The notes under the pieces were generated by a model. The model ran no database searches. It was given only the letters and a program-made list of their open reading frames with translations, and was not told the origin of the DNA. A DNA stretch of 64,000 nucleotides from Papilionanthe hookeriana x Papilionanthe teres. Taxonomy: Eukaryota > Streptophyta > Magnoliopsida > Asparagales > Orchidaceae. The stretch lies in contig CM040434.1 of NCBI GenBank assembly GCA_022702705.1, positions 20,317,771 to 20,381,770 on the forward strand. The letters run 5' to 3'. Each line of letters opens with the position of its first letter. The stretch's first letter is position 1. A program made the translations under genes and the position numbers. Below are positions 46,062 through 57,944 of this stretch, in pieces.

Positions 46062-47739
46062 TGATGCACCAAAATTATGTTAGTTTTCATATATATATAT
46101 ATATATAAATTGTACTTATTTTTGGTGATATTGCACTTTAAATGAATGTATTTTTTATGTTTTGCTGCAAGTATGATGATTTTAGGAGTTGGAGCAAAAG
46201 GAAGTGAAAAAAAATGAATTTGGAGGAAAAAGAGGCAAAATAAAGAAATCAACTTACTATTGTCGACGGTGCCAGAATGGGCACCGCCAGTGCCCAGTTT
46301 TAGAGAGTTTAGAAATATTATGGCGGACCAGCACTGACGGTGCCCTATCCAGCGCCGACGGCTCCCTAAGTCAGTGGAGGCCAAATTCAATGTATTTGGA
46401 TGATTTTTGAAGGGTAGCTTGAGGAAACTCTTGGATAATTCATTTCTAAACTATTTTAAACATATTTGGATGCCAATAAGAAGAGAGAAGAGATGGAGAG
46501 GAGTCTTTTGAGAGTGTGTTAGGGTTTTGGAGAGTGAGTGTATAAGTGTGTTAAAGTGTGTATAAGTCTTGTTTTGTGAGGGATTCTTCTCTAAAGAGTG
46601 TAGGAGAAGGAGGAAAGTGAGAGTTTGCTTATTCCTTACCATTCTAAGGAGGGAATTGAGTGTTGTTGTGAAGAGAGAAAAGGATTCAAAAGAACAAGGG
46701 ATTTGCTTAGGGAAGAAATTGAGATAAGTTGTATTTACTTTTTGTGGTTTGTATGACTTTGCTTTTATATATAAAATAAATGTTTTGTTGTATATTCCTC
46801 ATGAATTTTGAGTAGTTTAGTTTGTCTTTCGCCTTGCAATGAGATGTGGTGAAGTGGTGATGTAGATTTGATGCTCAATTTAAATGTTAAGAAATTGTGC
46901 TGATTTTCACTTTGTACTTCATTTAGTTTTCGATATAGCCAATTGAATTGTTAAAACTTATTGTGAAACACTCAATCTGAGAGGACTAATTGTTCTATAA
47001 CAAAAGTGGAGAATTCATTCAATGTCCATTAATGAGTTACTAGTTCATGGGGGTTGAGTGCAAATAAATAGGGCAATTTCGTTTGATGGGCGTTGAATTA
47101 GAGATTTTAGGGTGACAGGCTGAAATCCCCAATTTGGTCCTAGTGCTTAGGGTTTTCCTTCAGGTGAAGGGAAGTGGGAGCTCTTAAGTGATAGCCAGTA
47201 TCCTCCCAGCCTCACCATGGATTTAGGGACTAGGCCTATAATTTGCCAATGTTCTTTACATAAATCTAAAAAGGAGGTATTCTAAATAGGGTAAAGAATA
47301 TGAATGCTCCTATTTGGCACAATACAAAATTTTATTAATTTATATCATTCACTCATCATTGTATCATTGTAAGGGGAAAGATGCTTTTCCATATTTGAAC
47401 CTTTTGATACAAAACTTTGTTTGTGTTAGTTAATTTTGTTTAGAAATTTAGAAAGTAACTTTAGTTAATTTAACTTTTAGCAATCGTTACACTAGCAACT
47501 TTAATATTTCCTAAACTTGCATTGTGAATTGAGTTTTGAATTTTATTGTTATACTATACTTTGAGTAGTTCCAACCTTCCTCGTAGGATCGATAACGAGG
47601 ACTCCACTAGAGCTCTGTATTACTTGAATGATGCGTATACTTGCGTATAGGAGTGGCTGCTTAATTATTAAATTGATCTTACTGTGAAACAAAATCGAAA
47701 CTACCTTTTGAATATTAACGCTTGTCGTAACACTGGTCA
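46062..47739 (+). repeat. G: solo Athila-like LTR nested in F gag
   Basis: 1678 bases, TGATGCACC to CACTGGTCA, flanked by GCGGC (46057-46061) and GGGGC (47740-47744), a 5-bp duplication with one difference. It is similar to the B LTR (TTGCACTTTAAA block, ATGCGTATACTTGCG near the end). It carries its own palindrome cluster at 46262-46372: GGTGCC/GGCACC, GGGCAC/GTGCCC and GCAC/GTGC hairpins. There is no internal region. Confidence 0.85.
46262..46372 (+). repeat. Palindrome cluster in G
   Basis: Two pairs of short hairpins about 5 bases apart, separated by TTTTAGAGAGTTTAGAAATA. Same layout as in A and B, but the arms are GGTGCC/GGCACC types instead of CGCCG/CGGCG. Confidence 0.8.
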
Positions 47740-47932
47740 GGGGCTGACTGTACTACTGAGGCTAAGCATACTACTGTGAAGGCTAACTGTACTGTGGTGA
47801 CTGCTGCTTTGTTTGAATGCTCATCGACTGTTTGCCCTTATCAACCATTGCCACTACACCAGATTTCTTCTCATATGCCTTTGTTGAGCTAGGCTTTTTA
47901 GTCTTTTCCTCAGGCTCCATATGTCCGACTTC

Positions 47933-48860
47933 TTATTGTAAATTGCTGGCCTTACTGAGTAACTTTCCAAAGGACTTAATAGTGAGACCTCTGGGCATGA
48001 AGGCTACTGGACAGCGGATACTCTTAAGTATTATCTCGATTGCATGTTGTTCTTGTAGTTGAGGCTCACACTTCATGCTAAGGTTTCTCCATCTCAAAAT
48101 GTAATCCATTAAGGTCTCGTTAGGCTTTTGTAGTTCCCCTACGAGATCTCCTATGGTGATGTAGTGCTGCACACCGGCGAATCTCTTCATGAACATGCTT
48201 TCCATTTCTACAAAGGTCTTGGCTGATCTATTGGGCAATTCAACGTACCAATCGAATGTTATTCCTGAAAAACTGCTGAAGAACTATGAGAACAATAATG
48301 CTTCACTCCCTCATGTATTGCAGCAGCGCTCTTTAAAATGGGTGACGTGTTGTCGAGGATTTGCAGTCTCATCGAACATCTTCAAAATAGGGGGCACAAA
48401 GCCTTTAGGGTAAGGCACGACATAGAACTCCTCCAAGTAGGGTCTACCCTTTGAAACTGATGCCCCTGCTTTAGATTGGGCTAAGGCCTCCCGCACTTGC
48501 TGTTCGATCATTTTCTTAATGTACTTTTCTAGTAGATTTTGAATTGGATCTTTCTTTGGCAGCTTGTCTTTGCTAGCGTAAGAGACCTTTCTTATTTCAT
48601 CTGTAATATGTATGATTTCATGCTGATTGACCTCTAAAGATGCTGCTAGTCATGACTGCAATTGACCATGTACTGTGGCTATGGTCGTCATGGTAGCGAC
48701 AATTTCCTCCATTTTCTTCTCCATCAAACTTATTTATTCATCTCTCATCAAAATGGACCTTTGGACTTCTTCTACGAAGTTCTCCTCAGATGGATGAGCA
48801 TCACGCATAGATGATGTGGCCTTGGCTTCAACAACATTGATCTCCATGAACTCTTCCTCA
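47933..48860 (-). pseudogene. F gag core
   Basis: It contains a coiled-coil-like start (MEKKMEEIVATMTTIATVHG, KVSYASKDKLPKKDPIQ), then FYVVPYPKGFVPPILKMFDE and PRQHVTHFKERC, FDWYVELPNRSAKTFVEME, FMKRFAGVQHYITIGDLVGE and MDYILRWRNLSMKCEPQL. This block order is typical of gag in Tat/Ogre elements. Stops at about 48308 and 48745 and small indels break it. 47745-47932 continues the same gag toward G. Confidence 0.85.
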
Positions 48861-48942
48861 AAGTATACTAACAGGTAGTAATCCTCATCATCGACGTCTA
48901 ATCCTCATTCTTTGCTAGTTTTGAAATCTCAGCTAGAAGCTT

Positions 48943-49503
48943 TCAGACTTTATCATTGACTGCTTTCTCTTTAATTATCTTCAAATCTGTAGGTTTCCCT
49001 CGACTGTCATGTCTTTTTGCAATTGATTTAGAAGTAGTGATGGTAGTGGCAACGGGAATATCAGACTCATGCTCCACAAACTCCTCGAAATGTACTGGTA
49101 GAGCAACCTTTGATACCCACACTTTCCTCTTAAAAGTAGGCACCTTGGAATGGAGTGTCATAGCGGGGACATAGAAGTGAAGAGGAGAAGTGTGCTCCCT
49201 AGGGTGCAGACCATGTACAGTGGAAAATAATTCTCTCCTACTATTCTTCTTTGAGAGTTCCTTATAATTTTCAATAGATGGTACTCTTGGACCCAGTAGA
49301 GACTTGACCGATCTATGTCTTGCGGTTGTCGGAGCGATGGTAATAGTATATGTTACGGCGGTAACAGTACCAACACGTTTCCCTAACAAGAGCTTACCGG
49401 GAATGTGGGCTGACGGTGCTTTAGACAATTTTTGTACTGGATGATCAGATCTTTCCTTTTTTCGAATCACATTCTTCATTTTTAGGGACACTGCACTTCC
49501 CAT
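48943..49503 (-). pseudogene. F pre-gag ORF, basic segment
   Basis: 186 codons starting MGSAVSLKMKNVIRKKERSD, basic, with no domain I recognise. An extra ORF upstream of gag is a known trait of Ogre-type elements, and the position fits. A stop at its end separates it from gag. Confidence 0.45.
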
Positions 49504-49691
49504 TCTCTTTAGTAATTTAGCAACTAAGCACTCTTCTTTCTCACTAGCCTCCGGAATATAGTACGGACTCGGGTGACGGGGGTGGGCTTCTCCCTCGCCT
49601 CATCATGACCATGAAGCAGTGGTAAAGTAGCAGCAATTATGTGGAGACTTTCATCTCTGATAGTATCCATTAATGGAGGGAACCTACTCCC

Positions 49692-50151
49692 TCAAAGGAG
49701 CAGAGTGGTCTCCAGTACACTGAGTTCCTGTGAAATCTCATCAATCACTAGCAAACTTGCAGCTTGAGCCCTGATGGATTTCAGATTCTTGCGGTTGTGG
49801 TTCCTCCTTTGAGATCTAGTTGGCAGGGTAACTCGGAAGCAGGAACCAAACTTGAAAACTGATAGTGGGGCATCAAACTCATCAGCTGAATCATCAAGCA
49901 TAACCTCTTTACCTTTGGCAGACATGAAGTTAGGTGTGGTGACAGTAAAACCTGTAGCAGTAGAGGTGACGACTCTCCTCAGCACGGAGACGACTGAATT
50001 GATAAGGGTGAGGAGACCTTCACCTTCTTGGAGAAAGGGAAGTCCTTGTGAGAGTTCAAATCGAACTCGGCAGATGACTCTTGTACTACTTGGGTGGCTA
50101 TCTTCATTATCACGAATGAGGCTTTTCCAAGCATTACCTCAAACTCACTAA
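49692..50151 (-). pseudogene. F pre-gag ORF, N-terminal segment
   Basis: The open part 49692-49985 has FMSAKGKEVMLDDSADEFDA and RSQRRNHNRKNLKSIRAQAAS, a basic stretch. A frameshift separates it from further sense sequence at 49990-50150. 50152-50567 is noncoding leader. The basic motif resembles one in the post-integrase ORF of E. Confidence 0.45.
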
Positions 50152-50966
50152 AGCCGGTCCCGAACTGAATTGTAGGTGCTACGAGATGGGCTCACGGGTG
50201 GCGGGCAAGTTGTAGGAGAAAGTGAATGTTGGGGTCGACATCATAACTGTCGATTCAAAAAGGTTCTGAAAGTTAGCGAAGGCCTAAACCTTATAATCAT
50301 AGTTCAAACATTACGAATGAACAGGGGTTGTTATGCGGACTGGGTACACTTCCATTTCCATTTCATTTTACTTCATTTTACTTTCAAGTATTTATTTTAT
50401 TTTATCTCTTTCTATATTTAAAATTTTTAAAACACATTGTCGAATTAGGCAAATTTAGATATGATTTTTAAGAGTTAAAAGGAGTTTAAGAAGAGTTGGC
50501 CCAATTTGCCGATAATAAAAATTGAACCCAAAAGGTATAAAAGAAGGAAAGTGAAGTGCGGGACCCTTGTCGGCATATTTTTAGGTTGAGTGTTGTATTT
50601 TGAAAAAAGGGGTCGCCTACAGAAATTGTCGGTGAATTTTAGATTTTAAATTTAATTTAAATATATATATATATAATTTAGAAAATAGCATTTGATTTTG
50701 AAAATAATTTTAAGTTTGAAAATTTTAAAATATGAAATCAAACCGATCTCACATCCCAAATAGTTTATATAAACGAGCACCACATCACAAACCGTGTATC
50801 TATCTCGAAGGACAAACACACTGCTTGACTATGGGGCTCGATTAAATAAACTAGAAGATTTGTGACATCCGTTTGGTCTGCGAACCAATTTTATAAGCCG
50901 ACAAGTTCCTTTGCTTAATATAAAGGAATTAAGCAGGGTTTATATTACCTGGGTTTTTAAAGTTCC

Positions 50967-50988
50967 CTATAAGGGCAAGCCTCTATAG
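50967..50988 (-). promoter_or_regulatory. Conserved LTR hairpin of F
   Basis: Minus strand CTATAGAGGC, TT, GCCCTTATAG. Two arm positions no longer pair as Watson-Crick. Confidence 0.55.
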
Positions 50989-53900
50989 TTAATTACATCT
51001 TAAATGACGGGAATCACTTAAGAAAACTCTCAATAATGATCAGTGGTTCTACTTTCAAGAATTTCAAAGTTTAAGGTTTCAAAGGATTGAATTTTGGAAT
51101 TTCAAAAGGGATTAGCTCAAATTTGGAACAGTTTATTTCAGGAATCCAAAGGAACGAAAGGTAGGGGATGCCATGGATCCGAAGTGAACTTCGGTGACTT
51201 CCCGACTATCCTATGGTTTGGCTTCAATTTGAGAGTTTATTTAATGTTGTAATCCTGCCAATTTTAATTAATTTGGACTTATATTTGTATGATAAAATCA
51301 TACAAACAGCCTCGAAGATGTGAGGGTTTATGTCTTACCGAACGACTACCTCGGAGTCCTAAGACCGGTTAGGGCTTAATTTACATTACATGATTATGCA
51401 AATGCCTAACGAAGAGTTGAGGATTTATATTGAACTAAGCAAACTACCTCGAAATCCTATGGCTTGGTTATTTAAAACTAGGAAAGGTTTTGCTGATGTA
51501 GATTCCAGTTTTGCTGACGAAGATGGTCGTGCTGCCCACTATGCTCCAAGCTCCTTGTTTTTGCAGAGGTTTGGTTTTAGAAAATGATAATCAAGAGATG
51601 AGAGAAGTGTTTTGGTTTAGAGAAATCTTAAAGTCCAATTTTCTTTAATGTTTTAATTAAAACAAATTTTAAATTTGGTTAAACAGAACCGATTAAGATC
51701 CCACGGTTCCGTCATCCTGGCATCGTTATTTTCATCAAATTCACTTAGTCCAGATGAATTTGCTAAACTCAACTGAATGAGTTCCACACTTTCATTTAGA
51801 TCGTGATAAATCCAGTTAGCAACACGTGGGTTACATCATCTGAGGTATTCCCGATCATCCAACGAGACTTTTTAATTTAGTTGTAATTGTAGTTTTGTGT
51901 TCTTTTTGTGATTAAATTTTGATTTATTTTATATTTTAAATGTTGTGGCGGTGAATTTTATCTTCTTGTGACTTTTAATTTAGTTTTGGGTTTCAGTTTT
52001 GTGGCTATCCTAAAGGTTTCAGCTTTGCAGGGTGTCAATCTTGTTTAACATGCAAGAAAAGTAAAGTGCAGTACATGTAAGTAAATTGCAATAAAATAAA
52101 AGCGCACCTGGAGGGTCTTCCCGTCATTCCAAACTACACTTAAAGCATATGTTAAGGCATTTAAATATTTGCAACAAGTACTTAGGTAAAGCTAAGGAAA
52201 GGTTCTGGTTGTCTACCAAAGTCCTAATCCTATAGCTAGTCAATTCCTATGACGTCTAGGTTCTTTTGTTTTGTTAAGGATGATTTTCTTCATCAAAGAA
52301 AAATTAAGTTCAGTTGTTCTTCTAAAACATCTCATGATATTGAGAAAGTGCTTAGGGCGAGTCCTAAACATCTTTTCATTACTTCTGAGATTATTTTGAG
52401 TCCAAATGAATTTTATTGTACTGGTGAATTAATCATCCAAGAATTCAATTAAATTTTGCTTCTTGCTCAGTGAATTAGGATGTTTGATTATCCTATGAGT
52501 AAAGTGACATTTCACTTAATGCTCCATTTAAGAGTTATGATAACGCAAGCCTTTAAGGGCAAATCAGTTTATTAAAGATTTTAATGACTTAAAATTGGAA
52601 TTGATGATTTAAAATGGTTTAATTTAGTTATGAAATTTTAATAATTTTAAGTTTGGAATAGTGTTCAAGTTGTTTTAATTTAATTAAATCTTTACATTTT
52701 AAATGATCTCAATGTATTAGATTAATTTGGGTTGAAAGAGGTGTTTAGATTATTCAATTTAGATTTTAATGATTGAATTTTAATTTAATTGAAATATTTT
52801 AAGTTAATTTTTAATTGGTTTGATTTTTTATGTTTTTTATTATGAATTATCTTAAGGTTGATTTTCTTTAATATTTCAAATTTGTTTTAGATTTGTTTTT
52901 TTTTAAGTAATTTCAAATTAATTCTAATGTTTTAAACTTAATTCAATTTTGATTATCAAATCACTTAATGCTTTAAGCTTTTAATTTAATTAAGGTTTAT
53001 TTTCCCTTTTAATTATTTAATCATTAATTTTAATTATCATTTTTGAGTTTGATTAAGAGTTGAATATTATTAAAGTGATTTATATAGGGATCTTAAATTA
53101 AAGGGTTATAGTCTCCCTAAGTTATACTCCCTATTTTAATAATTCAAATTTCAATTAATCTTCCAAAATTCAAATTGTTTAATTAATTAAAATTTACTTT
53201 AAATATTTTCAAGATGATTAATGGGTTTCTACTCCTTAATTCCCTAGGTTTCAATCATATAATGAAAACTTTAAAATCAGATATTTTACCCTCCCCTTGA
53301 TTAAACCTAAATATTAATTAAGGTTAAAATTATTTAATTACCTTTATGTCCTTTTAAGCATGTTCATTTCATAACTCATCAAATTGAGCTCAAATGAACT
53401 TAAAACTTTTATGTCACTTCACTCACATGTTAATTAAGACATTAGAGGAGAACATGTGATTTTTCTGAATTTAATTTAATTTATATATTTATTTTTATGA
53501 AAAATATAGGTTTTCAATAAAAATTCAACAACATGACCAAGGTAAGGTTTCTATCCTTAGGAAAATTATGGGATATTCCTACTGACCAGAGGACCATTTG
53601 GACCAATTTTGGTGATTTTTCAAATTATATTTTATTTATTATAATTATTTGAGTTTTGGAGTGTTAATTAATTATAAAATAAAATTAAACATGAAAAATG
53701 AATTTTATATTTTTCATAAATCTCTCTGACCTCAAGAAGTTTAAAGAAATAAATTTTATATTTTTCTAATATTTCTTTGATTTATTAGAATTAATTTAGT
53801 GAAAAATGTAAGGAAATTTATTTTTTAATATTAAAAATTGTTTTAAGCCTTTAAAATTCAATATCTTAACCGATAGACTTAGGAAAAATATTTGATTTAT

Positions 53901-55091
53901 TGATAAGTGATTAGGAAGTAAAATATGACATTTTTATGATTTTTAATATTTTTATGATTTTTATTATTTTTTAATTATTAAAATATTAAAATATGATTAA
54001 AAATAAATATTTTTAGAAATTTTTAATTTTAATTTTCTTAGACTCCTCTAACATCAGAGAAGCCCCAAAACCATTTTGGTGAATTTTTTAAATGTATTTT
54101 TGGAGTTATGAATTTTGAAAGTTTAATTTTGGTCACATAACTTAATTCGTCTATTTAGTGGGCCTAATCACCTCCAATTGGTTTCAAATTTTTATGTGAG
54201 ACTCTTCTGACCCTAAAGATCAGTGGAGAATTATTTTCAAGTGATTTTGATGTATGGTTAACCTAAATTAATTAAAATTCAGTTTTGAGTGTTTAGGCCA
54301 ATTAGGATTATTCTTAATGAATTAACTCAAACTATAATTTTCCTAGGGTCCTCTGGTCCTAAGAAACTTCCCCAAATTTTTCCAGAATTTTCTAAGTAAC
54401 ATGCTAATTTCTGGAATTAAAATATCAAAACAGGCTCAAAAATTTGGAAAATCAATAACTTGTCATAGAGATGGCCTCTGACCTTGGAAAATTCAGGGAA
54501 TGTTCCCAAGATCAGAGGCTATAAAAACCCTATGTTCTCATGCCATGGTGAATTGTATGCATGTATGGAGAATTAAAATACTGAAAACAGTAAATAATTA
54601 TTTAAAAATAAAATATTCATCAAAATAACTTAATTCTTTTTCCACATTATTCTACTCTGTTCACTGAGCATGTGAGTATTTTTATTTTATTTTCATGATT
54701 TTTTTATACAAAGTTATGGATTTTTCAATTTCTGGGTATTTAAATAAATAGAAAATAGCCTATTTATCTACTTATCCAGCGCGGTGCTGACTCAACCTCG
54801 ACGGATCCAAAAGCCCACATGTGCGCTCCCATTCGACATCATCATCTGATTCGGATGCCACGTGGCCCGCGGTCTCGCTCCATCCTTTGATCCGGCGCAA
54901 TCTGGACCGTCCATTCGATACACGCGCGATCGAGCGGCGCCTGTTCATCGTCTACGACTGGTGTGTCCCGTGAGCCGTCCACACTAAAACACTAAGATCT
55001 CTCTCATTTCTCAATGGATTTTCATGTTCTTAGGCTCTATGGATTTGTCTTGAGGAGACGAACACATCCATTCGGTTTATATGCTATGAAA

Positions 55092-55460
55092 TTAAGCCAA
55101 GAAAAATAGAGAATCGCTGGAAGCTCGGGAGGAAGAAGGGGTCCATACCTTGGCTCTGAGAAGTGAAGCTTCAATCAGAGAGTTGTGGCACCTTCGATTG
55201 CACCCAAGGAAGCTCCAGATGAAGTCTCTAGCTCTGGAGAATTGCCTAGGTATGAAAGTGACCAAGGCCGATTTCAAATCTTGGCCGATGGAGAGGATGG
55301 CTGGCCTGGTGAGGGGGCTTTCACTGGGGAACTCCTTCTCTAGGTCTTGTACAGGTGTGGGTGAGTTTAATTTGATTTTGTTGGAGGTTTCAGAGTTGTC
55401 CTGGTTTTTAAGTGGATTTTCGATCGAGAAATCGAGCTCGTTAATGGGGATTAGTGGCAA
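55092..55460 (-). CDS. LTR-internal leader ORF of F (122 codons), unknown
   Basis: It starts MPLIPINELDFSIEN and contains EKEFPSESPLTRP, ARDFIWSFLGCNRRC and LLRAKVW. It is in the sense of the LTR and begins about 115 bases after the candidate TATA box, so it would sit in the leader of the genomic RNA. J has a broken version. The sequence around RDFIWSFLGCNRR is the best conserved part between J and F, but the changes are not mainly synonymous. I do not recognise a family. An AAG-GTATGG donor-like site lies within its 3' part. Confidence 0.35.
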   Translation of the reverse strand: MPLIPINELDFSIENPLKNQDNSETSNKIKLNSPTPVQDLEKEFPSESPLTRPAILSIGQDLKSALVTFIPRQFSRARDFIWSFLGCNRRCHNSLIEASLLRAKVWTPSSSRASSDSLFFLA

Positions 55461-55571
55461 AGGGACACTCGGGAATCAATTGCTCTGGGTTAGGAGAAGG
55501 TCCTGGAGCAATTTTGGCAGAGTTTTGTTTAGCTCTGGTTCATCACCTTGATTGGTCGAGAAGTGGTGGAG

Positions 55572-55579
55572 TTTAAATA
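55572..55579 (-). promoter_or_regulatory. Candidate TATA box of F
   Basis: Minus strand TATTTAAA, conserved with J. Confidence 0.45.
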
Positions 55580-57944
55580 GAGGTGGCTAGAAGGCCTCTC
55601 AGGGGGAGTTGAGGCATGGGATCTGCTCTATGCAAGGGAAGAACAGCCATGGTGTCCAATTGAGTTGGGACAAGTCAGCAAGGGGGAATTGAATTTTTGA
55701 ATCCATTTAGACCTTTCAGCCTTGGCATTTTCCGGCGGCCTGGTGGCTAGCCGGTCAGGGTCAGGTCACCATCTGACTCAGTGTGGTCAGGGGTTGAATT
55801 TGGTGCAAGCAATTGGCTTTGGCCATGTGTAAAGGATTTGATTTAAGTGGAAAAGGGGGAGGCTTATTTTGGCTTGATTTGGTCCAAGGCATGGTTTAGG
55901 CTAGGTGCACCTCCCCAAGGCTTGACTTTGGGCTGGGAGGAATCATTTGGGTCAGCCAAGAGAAGGTGGTGAAGTCCCCTTCCAAGGTGAGGTGGCTAAT
56001 TTTGGTTAAAGTGTATCATGAATGGGGTTAAAAAAGCTTAGTGAAGGCTTATGAAAGGCTCCCCTCTTCTTGCCAAAAGTGGCATGGTGAGGTGGAAAGG
56101 GTTCCTCATGGCTTGAATATGGCTTATGCATGGCTCCATGGCTCCATTTGGCTTGGGGCCAAGCTTAGTCAATTTCATGGAAGTAGGTTTTAGGGATTTT
56201 TGATGAATTTTGGGGAGATTGTCATGAGGCTTGATTTAGAATGATTTAACCATTGATTTAAAACTTAGGGATGGCTTCAATTGAAATGGATGATGGAAAG
56301 AGATGTTATGTGGGCTTTAGGGTCAATTTTGGGCTTTTGGAATTGTTTAGGAATGGGCTTTTAAAGGCTTTAGGCAAGTGGGCTTTTAGATTTTAAATCA
56401 AGTTGATGGATGAAAATTTTGGTAAGGATTGGGCCTTACAAATGTTGGGTTTAGTTTAGGGATGTGTCATGAGTGATTTGGAATAGATTTCAAATAATTT
56501 GAAGTTGAATTAGGTTTAATTTGGGCTTCCTTAGTGATAGGGTTAAAGTGGGGCAAATTGGGCTAACTTGGGCTAATGTTGGGCTAATGTTGGATTTGAT
56601 GTAAAATTAATGTTGAGAAATGTTTATGGGTGTGTAACAAAGAGCTTTCAACTTTGGATGGGCTTTGGTTTTGGGATTTGGGCCTATTTGGGTTAGGTTT
56701 GGGTTTAGGCCAATTTAGGGGATTTTGGTTTTGGATTAGGTTTGGGTGGTGTTTAGGTTCAAATTTGGGGCAAATCAAGTTAGTTTTTTGTTTCTGGGGA
56801 TGTTAGGAAGGCTTAGGAAAAGATTTGGGGCTAATTGCAGTTAAGTTGGGTTGGTTTGGGCTAAGTTTAGGTCATGGGTTAAAATTGGGCTTTAAGCTTC
56901 AAATTGAAATTGGATCCACATGTTGATAAAATTGGTTTTGGATTTGGTTTAAATTGGCATTGGGGACATGGAATCAAAGTTTAAAATTGAATTGGATCAA
57001 AATTGAGGTCCGTTGGAGTGGTTTGGTTGGACATGGGGTCCACTCAGGTTAAAAATAGGTCAAATTGGGGGTTTTGGTAAAAGTGGGTTAAATTGACAAA
57101 ATTGGCTTATGGTGTAGTTGAATAAAATTAAATTGGGAATATTTTGGATTTTCTGGAATTTTCTGGGAATTTTTGGAATTTTTCAAATTTTTGGGTTAAA
57201 AGGGTATTTTGGGTATTTGGAGGGTATTGAGGGGTATTTTTGTAAAATTTTGGTGTATTTGGTCATGGATGATCAATTTGAGTAGGGGAAAATTTTTAGG
57301 ATTGATTTTGAGGAATTTTGGTTAATTTAGGCAATTTTGCAAAATTTGGGCAATTTCAAGGGCATTTGGTAGGCTTGGTGGGTTTAGGGTCTCGGGGGTC
57401 AAAAATTGAAATTTTGGAAAAGTGAAAATTGATCAAATGTGAGTGAAATGAAATCATTTTGGTTGAGCCATGAAGCCATATTAAGCTCACAAAAGCCATG
57501 AGAGGACTCATTTTTAGGCACTCAATATGTTGTTTCTAACCCTCTTAACCAGGGGCTTAGTGTTGAGGACCATCCATATGAATTACCTACATGAGTTGGG
57601 AAGCCAAATTGGTTAAAGGTAGTTTTAGGGTTTGGAATGAGTTTGTGGGAGTGTGGTGTGTGCAAGCTTACCCTCATCAGACCAGACCACCCAGGGTAAT
57701 CCTATGGCCAAAGAGTCCTATAGAAAACTCATCCTTTAAACCTTCACATTTGATTTTAACCCTCAAAGTGGCTTAGGGGTTTACAATCAAACTTGTGGGG
57801 TTTGAAGGGAGTCAAGAAGTGTTTTGAATTTCTAAGTGGTGGGTTCCATCTCTAGTCCTCTAGGATAGTCAAAGGGAAAGCCTAAGGCTAGATCCTAAGT
57901 ACTAAGGAGAGAGATCAGACCTCATCAAAAATGAGGTCAACAAA

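Larger units (their letters stand above)
44936..57942 (-). mobile_element. Element F: Tat/Ogre-like, LTR plus truncated gag region
   Basis: On the minus strand a 7.4-kb LTR is followed by a pre-gag ORF region and a Tat-type gag, and then the element stops without pol at about 44936. The solo LTR G is nested in the gag. Just inside the LTR (50567 downward) I see no recognisable TGG-type PBS. Confidence 0.75.
50568..57942 (-). repeat. LTR of F (7.4 kb), inverted partner of J
   Basis: On the minus strand it runs TGTTGACCTCATTTTTGATG to ATGCCGACA, collinear with J from end to end except for the 461-bp duplication. It shares the terminal hairpin, the TATTTAAA box (55572-55579), the leader ORF, the AT-rich centre and the hairpin at 50967-50988. 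In the stretch I compared base by base (51390-51587 against 37374-37571) about 13 percent of positions differ. Confidence 0.9.

Noticed and set aside
50540..50567. A PBS directly inside the F LTR (AGGGTCCCGCACTTC on the minus strand)
   Set aside because: It does not begin with TGG and matches no tRNA 3' end I know. The junction may be rearranged.
36492..52452. 60-67-codon ORFs with FLHQR and SEIILSP (36492-36674 and 52249-52452) as a second exon of an antisense gene
   Set aside because: They are again homologous LTR DNA, with no splice signals that join them consistently to the 65-codon ORF and no known family.
55150..55551. 133-codon ORF antisense to the leader ORF of F
   Set aside because: It is the shadow of the sense frame. 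The same antisense stretch in J is open only in part (33556-33846), and no family is recognisable.
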